Assembly: GCA_028554755.1 (NCBI GenBank)
Contig: JAPTOF010000003.1
Span: 24,530,001-24,594,000, forward strand
DNA: 64,000 nt
Direction: 5' to 3'
Origin: Cordia subcordata
Taxonomy: Eukaryota; Streptophyta; Magnoliopsida; Boraginales; Cordiaceae
Positions within the stretch are counted from its first letter, which is position 1, and each line of letters starts with the position of its first letter. A program made the translations under genes and the position numbers. The notes below the pieces were generated by a model. The model was given only the letters and a program-made list of their open reading frames with translations, was not told where the DNA came from and ran no database searches. Of the stretch, positions 50,056-62,700 are shown piece after piece.

Positions 50056-50431
50056 TTAATTACTCTGGATTATATTTACGTGATTTAGCATTTGCCTTTT
50101 ATTGGAGTACATATGATGCTGACAAAAAATATAGTTAGCACTGAAGAGATTAGTGTGGAGCCAAGTACTAATTAATAATCGTTTAAAAACACACACAAAA
50201 AAACATTTACATATTAGGGTAGACATTATATGATTGCGAGGAGATTAACGATGATTAGCGAATAATGATTTAGTCATTAGTGGCCCTTCTGATGTTGCAC
50301 AAATTTAAGGAGGGCACATATATATTTTAGATTTATGCACATATATATAAAATAATGCTTCAAAGACAGAGACACCAAGAAGTAGGGCTGACCAGGTGTT
50401 TTTGGTACTTCTTCTGTCATCATTAGATAAG

Positions 50432-50480
50432 AGGGGGTTAGGGGAGGGGGGAGCGGGGAGGTAGGGGGGGGGGCGGGGTG
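50432..50480 (+). repeat. G-rich tract with G-quadruplex potential
   Basis: The plus strand carries at least five runs of four or more G separated by one to five bases (ggggg tta gggg a gggggg agc gggg and so on). This fits the G-quadruplex consensus. Minus-strand frames across it are Pro-rich artefacts. Confidence 0.8.
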
Positions 50481-51828
50481 TGAGGCAAAGAAGCAAGAAA
50501 ACAATGCTTGTGTTTCTCAGCTTGATCATGTTTTAGGTGACATACCCAAAACCTCAAAGACGTGTTGTTTTCAAACCCACCTTTTCTAATCATTTTTCTG
50601 TGTCAATCGTTTACGCAAAATCAAGCAGACTTATATATATAATTAATCCTGTGTTTAGTCGTCCAAGATTGTAAACAAAAGTCTAATCTTTCTCTCTCGT
50701 ACATGGGCATACTGCAGTCTAGACAAAATTTTGTATGCTCCTTACCCGTTTTTGAGGTGACAGTATAATCTTCGTGATTTGGACAGTGATTAAGAGGAAA
50801 AAGTAATGTTTTAAAAATTAGACCGACCAGTGAATTGGATACCTTATTGGTTCTCTGGTCAATTGATCTGGCTGGTTCGACCAGCCTAACGTTTGCATGA
50901 CATTCTCTTTATATTTTAGCCTTATATCCGTCTAATAAACAATAAAAGATAAAAGAAAAATATGACTCATATGTTTAATGTGTATAAATATATTTTAAAA
51001 AAGACCTAAATTCATGGCAATGTTCCAAAAATTAAGATAAATAATCGCATAAACGTCCTTGATAATCCAATATTCAAAACAAAAGCCCATGTTTAACAAA
51101 AAACTGAATTAACCAAAAACAAAAATTCATGTTTAACAAAAACTATATACCATGGTCGACTTTTGAAGAATCGAGAACTGATTGCGAGAATTCTTGGGTC
51201 TATGTGTGGATTGCCGTTGAGGTCTAAACGAATGAGTGAGAAGTCGAAAAGTCGCCGTTGTACTAGAGAGTAGAGGCTAGGTCCAGGCTACATGCAAATT
51301 ACAATATGTTTTGTTTTCTACTTTTTTTTTTTCCTTCTTTAAACTATTCTAGGTTAATTGTGGATCTGTAGCTGTCTCAATTAACAAAGTTAAGCCTAAC
51401 AAATAAAATAACATGCAGTCCACAAACTCCAAATTTAGTTAAAATTCAGGTTCGACTGGTTCTACTCGGTCCAATCCAGTTCGCCGAGTAGTTTTTTTTG
51501 GTTTTTTGGTTTTCCGACTTCTAGGCCCTACTTGACTTGCTTACTTCACTGGTTTTCGGTCCAGTTTTCAGAACACTAGGAAAAAGAACTCCCGAAGTTA
51601 TGTTAATTGGTTGGTTGATCAATGGGGACCATGCTAATTATTGATATATATACAAACTATATATTAATTTGTAACCACTAAATTTCGTATTTAATTAGTC
51701 TCTCACGCGACAAACAAGTTTTGAAAACGGGACACACTTATTTCAAGAATATAAATTGCATAGTGTTTGTTTAGGTTAAAAATTGCTATGTAAATAGTGA
51801 CATATATAAATGTTCGAAAGAAGACTAA
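50481..51828. other. Intergenic
   Basis: No gene recognised. At 50860-51560 there are phrases such as ttcgactggttctactcgg and gaccgaccagtgaattgg that may be the ends of a decayed repeat. I could not define it. Confidence 0.35.
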
Positions 51829-51946
51829 CAGCATGTTTGGCTAAGTTTATTTGAAACTTATAAGATGTAAATAGTAGAAAGCATGCAAGAAAGTCTTCTT
51901 TTCCAAAAGTTTATAAGATACAAAATTAATAGAACCAAACAGGTTC
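51829..51946. mobile_element. Small hairpin MITE (family T2, copy 4)
   Basis: 118 bp flanked by TAA (51826-51828 and 51947-51949). It starts cagcatgtttggctaagttt and ends with the inverse agaaccaaacaggttc. Confidence 0.7.
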
Positions 51947-51949
51947 TAA

Positions 51950-53327
51950 ATAAGAAACCCTTGAGCGTATATGTTTAAAAATTATAAATGCAATAAAAAT
52001 AGTCAAACGGTAGGTGATCATATCTTTTGCATATCTAAGAAAAAGGAGCTTATTTTCTTTACCGGTCATAGATTTAGTACGAGTAGTACATCATAAAGTG
52101 ATTTGTGAACCTCAGAAAGTGGCCATAAAGATTCAAAGTGAAGCTACATGCATGCTTTCTATACCTAGATAGAATTGAAAGTTACTATCATCTGTGGCCA
52201 GGTGACCATAAACTTTATAAAGTGTTCACAGAGATTCGAAATTTTGGATTCGGATATCATATATGTTGACCAAAAAAAGGAATTAATTAAGAAACAATTC
52301 GGAGGAAATTTATAGGGGCAAGTAAGAATATGATCTAACAAGGACGGGCCCATCTCTAAATCAAATTGATCTAATCTATGCATATGGCAAGGTTCAAAAT
52401 ATATGAACCTAAAGTAGGATCAAAATCCTCTCATGTTAGTGTGAATCCACTCGTGATAATATATAAGAATGTTACGAGAAAGAATAAATTGGAGAATTGA
52501 TAATTTGGTAATAGTACATGAAAATTTCAAATGATTAATTATAGTTGATTATTTCTTGTAATATATGTAATGTTAAAGAAAAGTTAAATCTCTAAAGTTA
52601 TTCAGGTGGAGAGTGAAAATGGAGATGATGATAATGAATAAAGAGGGACCCCTCCAGGATTTTTTGGCATTATAGTAAACATTCTTTGGGCGATGTTTAA
52701 TAATTAGGCAGAAAAGGAAGACAACGCTAATCATGAAATGCTAAAGAAAAAGAACTAATGATCTGCTTTAGTGACATCCTCTAATGTCGGTAATTAAGGA
52801 GGCCTGTCCTTTTCTCATGGGATTCCCCGAAAAATATCAGAATTGTTTAAATATAAAAATTTTAAATAAGATTGTAATTTATCAAGCTTGAGTTATGAGT
52901 TTCAAATTTACTCTCACCTATTTAAAATCATTAAAACTATTTATCTTTAGGCTCAAGAGCTGCATTGGAGAGGCCATGTTCTAAATACAATAAATTCCTA
53001 TTTTATAAATTTTAACTTTTAGATGAGATGATAACTTATAAATTTAATGGTGCAAGATTGCATGTTGCTCATCTTCCTCATGTTATAGTCATTACTCATT
53101 GCCTATTATTAACTTGAAAATTATGATTTTTACTAATAAATCAAATTAAACTAAATCTTATCTTATTTTATGACATTACTTAAATAGATCTACTGATCTT
53201 CCCGTTAAAAATCATGTCCCTATTAACTCTATACACTTAAAATAGTGCAGAAATTAAGGTCCAAGTGAAAAGGTGTGACCAACAAACTTTTGCTATATCG
53301 TTTTCGTGAGCAAATTTAGTAAATTAA
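51950..53327. other. Intergenic AT-rich DNA
   Basis: I see no gene, repeat family or regulatory signal that can be supported. Confidence 0.4.
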
Positions 53328-53541
53328 GAAATCGTTTGAATTGGCTTTTCTAAATGTGCTTTTCTTAATAATTTTTTAAAAAGTATTTTCTGACAAGTTA
53401 AAAGTTCTAACTTCTAAAAAGAGCTATATTTGAGATTTTTTTAATTTTAATTTTTTTAAAAGCTAAGTTAAATAATTATTACAAAAATAATATACATTTT
53501 TCAGAAAAAAAAAATTTCCTGAAAGCCATCCAAACAAATCC
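53328..53541. mobile_element. Tourist-like MITE (family T1, copy 5)
   Basis: 214 bp flanked by TAA (53325-53327 and 53542-53544). The ends are more diverged (gaaatcgtttgaattgg and ccatccaaacaaatcc) but the internal layout is the same as 46089. Confidence 0.7.
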
Positions 53542-53544
53542 TAA

Positions 53545-54656
53545 AATTCTTTTGACATCATTCACAAGGCAATACCTATGCAACCGTACACGTGATACAC
53601 TAAAAACTAAAATATAAGGAACAAAAAGAATAAATAAATAATATGTTGCTTGTAGCATTAGAAAGTTGTAATAATCATTAAGTAAAACTTAATCTTGACC
53701 TCCACGGAAACAAACAAACTTCATACCCCTAAATTAGGCAAAAGTAGGTGAAACATTCATGAACACGCCAAATTGATTGTGATTAGGCCATATATCATCT
53801 AGTTTATGATCTTCATGGCCTTTACTAATTGAACCTAGAACAATTTTCTATACTATGTTGAAGACTTTTAATTCAGGATTTTACATTTTAGTCTAATAAG
53901 TGATAAGATTATAACGGTTTCTGGAATGATCTTTAAGTAAAAAAATGAGTTGTAAAATAAATCTTGTCACCTTAAATCTAACCCATCGTCGTCTTACTTA
54001 TTGTGGTTTTAGATTGTGTGTGTCTTCGTACGTTTTTGTAGTGAAACATAAGGAACGAATGATACTCTTAAAATGCCATGATAGATACTGAAAAATTCCA
54101 AGCCATAAAATTAGAGACGAAAAAGAAAAAGAAGAAAAACAAATAGAGATCGATAGTGAAGAATAAGCATTATATATATGTGTGTGTGTGTGTAGCATAC
54201 CCCAGCTGGGCCAATGCAAACATTTGGGTCTCAGGCAATTGGTCCGTGCACCAATATGGCAATATACGCACCAGATATCATGCATGCGTGCACACGTAAT
54301 GTTATGAAAGCGTTAATGGCAACGTTGTCTAAAATGAGAGGTTTTGGAAGTAGCCTGCTCAAGTAGTTAAAATTAATTTTAGATGTGATGATTTTACTTC
54401 GAATTTTACGAGGAAAAGCAAAGGATTACGTTGAGGGTGGGGAGTTAAAAAAAAAAAAAGCTGTTCTAAAATGAATTTAGATTTTTTCATAGTTGTTATA
54501 AACTTTTATTGAGATTAATGCCAGTAAAATTATGATGTAATTATTTAATTTTTTATAATACGATTTATTTTTCGTGATTGTGTCATTATTTTATTATAAT
54601 TAAAATTTATTTTGATAATATAATAACGTGGGTAAAAGATTTTTAAAGTAAGCTAA
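53545..54656. other. Intergenic
   Basis: No gene recognised. A short (TG)n run is at 54178-54193. Confidence 0.4.
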
Positions 54657-54877
54657 CCACCTATTTGGATTAATTTTTTTCATAGAAAATCACTTTCTTT
54701 TGAGAAAATAACACATTTTTTTGCAATTAAATAAATAGCTTCAATTTTAAAAAAAGTTAAAAATCAAAGAAAAACTCAAAATTTTCTCTAAAACTAATAA
54801 TTTTCATCCCAAAAATACACTTTTTCAAGAAAATTATAAAAATAGTTTTAAAAAAAAAAGTCAATTTAAACTTGTCC
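54657..54877. mobile_element. Tourist-like MITE (family T1, copy 6)
   Basis: 221 bp between TAA at 54654-54656 and TAA at 54878-54880. The right-hand TAA is also the left border of the next copy at 54881. Confidence 0.72.
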
Positions 54878-54880
54878 TAA

Positions 54881-55106
54881 GGGCTTGTTTGGATTGGTTT
54901 TTTTTCAGGAAAAAACTTTTTTTCCTTAAAAAATTATATTACTTTTGTAATAACTATTTGATTTAGTTTTCAAAAAAGTTAAAACTCATAAAAAAAATGT
55001 TCAAATACAATTTTTTTTAAAAATTAAAATTTTTAACTTATCAAAAAATTTATTTTTTAAAAATTATTTAAAAAATACTTTTAAAAAAATCAATTCAAAC
55101 GAACAA
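54881..55106. mobile_element. Tourist-like MITE (family T1, copy 7)
   Basis: Starts gggcttgtttggattgg directly after the TAA that ends copy 6. The right end caattcaaacgaac lacks the terminal ccc and a clear TAA, so the end is slightly eroded. Confidence 0.7.
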
Positions 55107-55699
55107 TCATGCCAATAGGCCGGACTATTTGAAGCGTGTGGTTCAGAAGTGGGCGCGTCAGGTAGGAGCTTCTTCCAAATATTAGACACTGCATGTGCAT
55201 GGGATCAGATGTAGGCCACTTGACCCACTCCATGAGGCCCAGACTAATTAATAACTTTGCGCTACTACCAACGACTTGCATTTTGGTTGCTCAATGTGCA
55301 CAAAAGGAATCTATTCATAACGTCACAATAACGTGATATGGACAATCAGAAGCATAGAATTTTGTTCGTAACATTACGATGTTATGAAAAAAAAATACCA
55401 CTTTAACGGTACAATTTCTTATAATTGATCAAAGTATAACCAGGAGAGAGTTTCTCCCGAACAAGAGAAGAAACAATGTGATAGAAGAAATGATAAAGAT
55501 GACCTACCTCAATTGAAGATATGGAAGAAGCATTTGTTAAGATGTTTGGACATGTCAATGGAAGATCATGTAGATATACCTATTCAAAGATTTTTAGGGA
55601 TGGATGTATTATTATTATTATAAGATTAGAAAAATTTCACTTCACAAACAATTCGGATGGCTTCTTCGCTTTTTTCAAATTGATTATTATTGTTTTAAA

Positions 55700-56180
55700 A
55701 TACTAAATTAATACCTCATATTTCACAAAAAAAATTCAAATTATTAGTCCTTATTATTTTACAAATATATCAAATAATCCCTATTATTTACAAACATTTA
55801 TATTAATCCTTAATATTTCATAAGAATAATCAAACTAGTTCCTATTATTTAGAAAAAAAAATATTAATCCTCAATAATTTATAAATTTGCTTACATTAAT
55901 CCCAATCTTTTTTTATTCATTTTTTTCCTTAAATCTAGAACTAATTTGAATAAATTTATAAAATATTAAGAACTAATATAAACTTTCTTTTTTTTCAAAC
56001 AATGAGGACTATTTGACTATCTTTCTGTAATATTGAAAGATTAACATCAATGTTTTTAAATAATAAAAAATAATTTAATTATATTTGTAAAACATTGAAA
56101 ACTATCTAAATATTTTAAAATATGAGGACCATTTAAAAGATAATGGCAATAATAAGAACTTGTTGTGAAATTAACCCCTT
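55700..56180. repeat. Palindromic AT-rich element of repeated units
   Basis: The left half repeats attagtccttattattt-type units. The right half carries the reverse complement (for example aatatgaggaccattt), with the centre near 55925. Several units also lie in tandem within each half. A fragment of the same family is at 80-240. Confidence 0.55.
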
Positions 56181-57131
56181 GTAAGACTGGCAGGAAGAGA
56201 AAACAAATAAAAAAATAAAAGTGAGGGATGAAAACAATTTAAAAATTTCACATGCATGAACCCAACAGAAGAGGAGGAGCCCGACAAAAATAACTGGTTT
56301 TTGTCAAATTCAAATAATTGACTCCACCTAATAGAATTAAGTTTGATTCAGTTTAACAAATATGGGAATTCTGATCTTATGCATTTCCAACAAAGGGGGT
56401 TGCTCTTCCAACCGGCATTGCGCTCACCGCCTCTCACAATAAAGCCTAAAAATCATGCAAGCCCTTTTTTTTTTTTTTTTTCAAGGGCGCAAGGAGCAGT
56501 CCGTTTTAAAAGATTTCCTCAACAAAGATCATTAAATTTAGCGGCAAAAGCCTACTGCCACAGGCCTCTCCTTCGCAATGAGGTCCACTGTCACAAAACT
56601 CATCTCGACCCACATCTCAAGTACAGTAAGGAACAAAGAAACAAACTAATGATCGCAAAATAACACAAACTTTTCGAGGTTCCAATGGATAGGTTGCACA
56701 ATAAGATGAAGAACTGGTAAGATAGATTTCATACATCAAAAATAAATCGGACAACACCAAAGTAAGATTTATGCTGTGTGTCGCCATAAGCTCATTATAA
56801 AATGCTTATTTTATTGACGTGAAGAAGGCAGTGTTCATTGTCTCTTTTTATTTTATAAAATATGAGACATTTTACCACAACCATCTTATACAAACTCAAA
56901 ACAATCTAAAATTTTCTTAAGATATAAGCAATCTATTCTTGATTTATTTTTTACTACAAATAAAATATCTTATCACAAGCACCTTATAAAAGCTCAAAAC
57001 AAGTCATACTTTTTTTATATAAACGTTAAATAAGATAAGCATCTTATAATAAGTTCATACCAAACACAACATTAGAAGCACTAAACCACAAGTCATAATC
57101 CAGGTCGCAACATACAAGAGAATGAGACAAG
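56181..57131. other. Intergenic
   Basis: The GC-richer stretch 56380-56640, interrupted by a T-run, encodes no recognised protein. At 56880-57060 the phrase cttataaaagctcaaaacaa recurs with slight change, suggesting a short decayed repeat. Confidence 0.35.
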
Positions 57132-57305
57132 TTATACCATATCATGGTACTGGGAAATTGTTCCGATTTTCGCTGAAAACTTCTGCCCTGAAACTCGACT
57201 ATATAGCTCACCCAAAATATGCATAGCAAGTGGAATATTTCCAGCTGTGTCTGCCAAGAACCGCCAGGCTCGCCAATATATGCTTCCATAGTCACAATAA
57301 ATCAT
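57132..57305 (-). other. Unrecognised 57-residue open frame with protein-like composition
   Basis: Read on the minus strand from the ATG at 57305 to TAA at 57132-57134. Segments include YWRAWRFLADTAGNIPLAMH and ILGELYSRVSGQKFSAKIG. The composition is unusually protein-like for this AT-rich area. A stop lies three codons upstream of the ATG, so it is not a continuation of a long exon unless spliced. I do not recognise it. It could be the last exon of an unseen gene, a gene relic, or chance. Confidence 0.2.
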
Positions 57306-57763
57306 ATAATTTACTCACATTGACTCATACTGGTGTGTTCATTTACCCCCATACTATACATGCCTGAACGCCATCCAAGTTGGACATTTCAAGTGCAAGG
57401 AAATATATGAGAAAAGCTTCGGCTGTTCAAGCACTGCTGCTAAACTAAAGCAGCATAGAACGATTTCGCGAAACTGACATAACCAAGCATACCTAATTTC
57501 TTGAGTTGATGAAGGACTATCCTTTCGGAAAGCCAATAGCAAATCTCAGATAACACCTTCCAGCATTTAAAGGGAAGCCATTCTCTAGTCCTAAAAAGAG
57601 AACAAAAACGGGAGTCATCTTTAAATTTGAAACTAAAACAAAGACAGGACAGAAACCAGGATGATTTTCATAACCTTATCAACCTCTTAAAAGTAACATT
57701 CCAAATTCACTCACATGGCTGACATCTTCGTGCAAACATATATGGTACCAAAACTATCAATAC

Positions 57764-58013
57764 AATAAATTAATAAACCAATATCCTCTCTACAAGCTTA
57801 AGCTTTGAGATAAGGTGATAACTCTAAAATGGTATCAGTGCTTGGAAGCAAAACGGCACAGGTTCGATTCTTACCGCCACCCATTTAATTAAGTTGTCCA
57901 CGTGCATGCTTTAAATAAATCATCCTGCACATGAGGGGGCGTGTTAATACAATAAATTAATAAATCAATATCCTCTCTACAAGCTTAAGCTTTTAGGTGA
58001 GGTGGTAACTCTA
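57764..58013 (+). mobile_element. TRIM-like miniature LTR retrotransposon
   Basis: Two direct repeats of about 65-72 bases (57764-57827 and 57942-58013), sharing aataaattaataaa and aatatcctctctacaagctt, flank a core of about 110 bases. Just after the left repeat, tggtatcagtg (57830-57840) matches the initiator-Met tRNA primer-binding site. Just before the right repeat is a purine tract gagggggcg (57933-57941). The layout LTR, PBS, PPT, LTR with no coding region defines a TRIM element. Confidence 0.7.
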
Positions 58014-59755
58014 AGAAAAAGGTCATATTCATCCACACTGTCCTAAAACTGCCCCTATACCGCCAGAGCAGTTAAAAAGAAGGCAGAGGTAGGATTTCAT
58101 AGGGCAAGACAGTGAACGAATGACTCAGTTTTATATGAGAAAATTAGCTTACACTTCAGGGAGAGTGGCAGTACTGGAGTGTAGAAGGTTAGTCTTTACA
58201 TCCCACCAATAGGATTCTTAAGCTAAAGCTTTTCATTAACAAGCCTTCGTTATCTTGTTACAATGATAGAATACTAGATGCAAATTAGCATGACATGCTT
58301 CAAAATTGCAAAACTAGCATTGTAAGGCCACTACAGCATTCATTATTTTTTACATGACAATTTCAACATCAGCTTTGTGGACATGAATAGTTCAGCTATT
58401 TCAGTTATAGTTTTCCAGCTACCTCTGGCCCACCAAAATTGCATCCCTTTTGCAGTGTGTTGAGATCCTAGAAAACATTCTTTTTCCATAAACGGTAACA
58501 ATATAGCCGGTTAGAGTTTTCCCAGTAAAAGGTTAGCTTATAACTTGTCATTAAAATCGGAAAATTACAGGAAAAGCATAATGGTTTGAACTTTTGAAGA
58601 AGTGACACATTTTTGGGACTTCAAGAAATGGAAAGGCTGAAAAGACAGGTAAAAGTGAGTATAATTAGGTTCTTTTTAGACAATACAGAAAAAGTATACA
58701 TTAAAGATGAAATTATCCAAGACCAATGGGATGTACGCACTACCCTTAATGCCATGGGCAGATGTATGTTTGGACGAGTACCCTAAAATATATTAAATTT
58801 ACTTTAAATTTATGTACACTCTTAGCGGGAAAAACCATTAGCCCACACTCGTCTACTAATTCTGGTAAGCAGTTTTTGGATAGTCCATGCTGATTAAAAA
58901 TTCAAGATCTGCCCCTGCTTAGCACTTACACTAGCCTCATGAAGTTGAAAATTTTACGTAATACTTTACCACAAGAGAGCGCAGATCACATCAGAGCAAA
59001 GGATTATAGCACATATATATGTAAATCACATACGGTAAGCATTAAATATGACTACGGGATATTATTTTTAATCCTTAGAAAAATGGAAGAGCAAAAATTC
59101 CAAGGTTCTTGATTGCTTTCTCAAGTACCTTATATAAATTGCCATCGTTTTCAAGAAAGTGTTGGTTAGTTTTATTTTGTTTACTCATGCTGGAAACCAT
59201 TTCAAATTCTCACTAAATCATTAATTGTTTGAAGCCAGGGTGAAATCCTCATCTGATTACAAGATATAATATATATATTCTACAATATCAAGTTTACTTT
59301 TGTCCCATTACAGTTTAGTGTCTCCCAGAGGTTCTACTTTGAAAATAACGAAGAGATATCTCTAGTGACTTGGAAAATGTTTAGAGGAACAAGAAGGAGA
59401 AAACAAAAAGGCAAAAGAGGAGGAAGAAAAGACATGATCAGACTGGTTTTAAATATATCCTTAGCCTGCTCCTTTTGCGCTTGTTGCCCTGACATGCACG
59501 CACACACAAACACACCATGTATACATATACATATGTATATATTGCATATTAAGAAGAATTTCTGCATCACATCAACAAACAAGACAAACATGTACTCCCT
59601 GAACGAAAAAATTGAGAGGGTAGAGGCATGAAAAGCTCACCTTAAATATGCAAAAAGTAGGCAGAAATGCATCAGTATTTCAAGAAAGTTTTTGAATTTG
59701 TCTTTTCCTCTGTTTGTACAGGATTACCTTGAATAGGCCACACCCCAGAAGAAAG
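58014..59755. other. Downstream flank of HEMERA
   Basis: Includes the probable 3' UTR just below 59756. The rest has no recognised gene or repeat; open frames such as 59334-59631 (both strands) have no motif. Confidence 0.45.
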
Positions 59756-62700
59756 CTATTTGTCATCCTCAAAGTCCATAAGAAAGTCAGTTAAATTCTC
59801 AGAGTCATCTACTGCTTCATCCAGAGACATGTTCTTCTTTTTCGGTTTACCCTGTTAGAACAGCATAGAAACAAAAGTTAATGAAGATGCTGGGAGCCAA
59901 CAAGAAACTTAAGTACAACTTGATTCTGAATGATGCTCATCATTTATACCTTGGATTTTATGGTAATTAGAGGAAGGAAAATATTTTGCTGTTCTGGAAT
60001 GAAGGTTTGATAGATGAAAGGAATAAATGAGGTTAACAAATTCCAGAGCAGTTAATACATGTCACTAACTCATAATTCTTACCTCTATATTATAACACTT
60101 ATTGCCTAACCAAATATTGTCAGTCTAACTAACAGCTTTTTGTTTCCTACCATAAAGAGGTCAAAAGAAAAGCTTAAGCAATGACCCATTGTATCAGCCT
60201 TACCAGAAACACTTGGATGCCAAACACAGGTAAAGCATTTTATGAGTGAAAGAAGATACAAAGAAAAGATTAAAGCTTGAAGCAGAATTAGAGCCCCTAA
60301 AGATAAGAGAAAGGTCACCCACACAATTCCTCTTTCCATAATATGGACACTTTGGAAAGAAAGGAATCGATGAGCTTTTGAGGGAATGAGTTGTCTCTCT
60401 CTTCTATGAAGAGTAATGGTTACATGATTTTTGTTTTTGCAGTAAAGGTTTTTACAATAATGATGTAGATAGCATAAATGATTGTTTAGATAGTTTACAG
60501 ACTTGATTTACGTATTTTTGGGGTTGATGCTTATTACTAATATTCTTTATATTTCAAAAAGGAATAACCAGCTTCAAAACCACATTAGAACAATGGAAGC
60601 AAAAGTTCAAAGTACATATATCTGGAGATGATTGAATCACCTTTGACTTGCGAAGTTCAGGATTACTTTTTAAAACACTCCAATTGCGAGTAATTTTCTC
60701 CTCCTCTTCATCATCACCTTCATTTTCACTTTCGTCACCTTCATCCTATGGTAAATAAAGCATTTCAACAAAATTTGAGCCCAAAAACTGAGTGGCTTAT
60801 GTGCCAAGAGAAAAGGATCAAAGTCATGGAGCATTAATAGGAAAAGAAAGATGAAGAAACATATAAAGAAAAAGTCAATGGAGCATGGAAATAAGCTCAC
60901 ATCATTTTCTCCAATGTCAACAGCACGTGCCATGGCTTCATCCATATCTGTCATCTATTGCAGAAGGAAGAGCATTTAAGATAGTTCGGTAATAGAACTA
61001 GAAAAGAAACACTTCCTCCATGAAATTTTTATGGTCTGGAAGAGGAGAAAAACTACTTTCAATGATGGTGAGCAGTCTTCCTCAGGTTTCAATGAGATCA
61101 CAAAGTTGAAAGAGACTAAAACAGATAACTTAAAATTGTTTTGCTATAGTCTAACACATATAGCTCTTGGAATGGCGCCCAAGGCATGTGTAATATGAAA
61201 TGCACACAATCGAAATAAAGGACATATTATGAAGAAAGACAAAACACAGTTTAATAACGAATGGATATTAATCAGTTTCCACCATAGCAACAAGAGCAAT
61301 GTTCTACAAATCAATCTTTTGGTATCAATTTTTTGGCATCTTGAGCTCATGGCTGAGAATTCTAAAAGTTTCTTGAGCTATGGACAAACTATGGAGAATT
61401 AAACTAATATACAGCTTCACAAAAGTCCAAATCCAAGAAATTCTTCAAGCTGAAATTTAAAACTAGCAAATCCTTTGACAAAGTATTAGAGTTGTGTCAC
61501 TGATAAATATCTTGATGTGAAAAGATATATATATAAGTGTATAGTAAAACATGTTACCTCAAGTTCTTCTGTCTTCTCTTTGGCCAGAATTTTCTCCAAC
61601 TCCTCTCTTGATATGATTTTGCCACACTGATCAGAAAGCAAAAATAATCAGGAGAATACATTAAATCATCAATATGTTGATAAAAGTTACCAATTCTCTA
61701 AGGAGTTAATTCAAGGAGATGCTCCAAACTTTTAAACATACACCATTTGCTTTCACGCTAAACTATTGACAAGCTGCTCGTAGATTAGCAAGCTATAATA
61801 GTAAGGCCAACTTGACAGATATTAGAAAAACAAGATGGAAACCAAAAGTATCAGGCAGACTCGCATGTAAACATGATGGAAACCAAAAGTATCAGGCAGA
61901 CTCGCATGTAATATATGCACTTTTCTTCTTAATTTTACTACTACCTATTTAACATGAAGTGATTCAAGTCCAATAAATTCATAGAGGACAGAACTTCACC
62001 ATATGATTCTCTTTTCTTTTTTCAGTCATTGACTTCACCATATGGTACAATCAGCTATCCAACTGAAAATAATATTATTGCTTTCACAAAATATTGTAAT
62101 GATTTCCCTGAAATAATTATGCGAAAGATATTAAACATTTTCCTTCTTTTCCTTTGTCTCCAAATAAAATTTAAATTTGTCTTCAGTCAATCCATGAACT
62201 AGAACTGATAAAGGCTTGCCATCAAAACATAGATGAAGCTAATTAGGGGTTAAAAGAGGGGGAGGAAAAAGAGTGAGAGACATAGACAGAGAAGGATCTG
62301 AAATCCCTTCCATGCTTCTATTCTGCATGTGTTTACAACTTAAGCATCAGCAACAGAGTTATACTGAAGTTCAAGAACCATACTTGCTCTTTTTCTTTTC
62401 TCATTGAGATTCCATAACCTTAATAGAGATGGTACTCAAACTTCCAGACTTACATATTTGAGCCTAAAAGAGTTAAATGCTTAGATTTAAGAATATTATC
62501 GATAGATAAACTCATAACATGTAAACCTGAATTACAAAATATATAAAGCTTTCTAATCGCCCTCACTCTGAACCTATGAGGCCCATATGTGCTATTAAAA
62601 AGGCATGTCATAAATGCTTTCAAAAATTCTACTCTAAATTTAAATTTGCTCATTGATAAGCATTGACTTTGGCAAGATTAACATAACGATTTTAAAACAT

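Noticed and set aside
50277..50529. Pro-rich minus-strand frames
   Set aside because: They are produced by the G-rich tract at 50432-50480.
28139..59755. Autonomous transposon or retrotransposon polyprotein
   Set aside because: No frame shows reverse transcriptase, integrase, RNase H, DDE transposase or helicase motifs; only non-autonomous elements and remnants are present.
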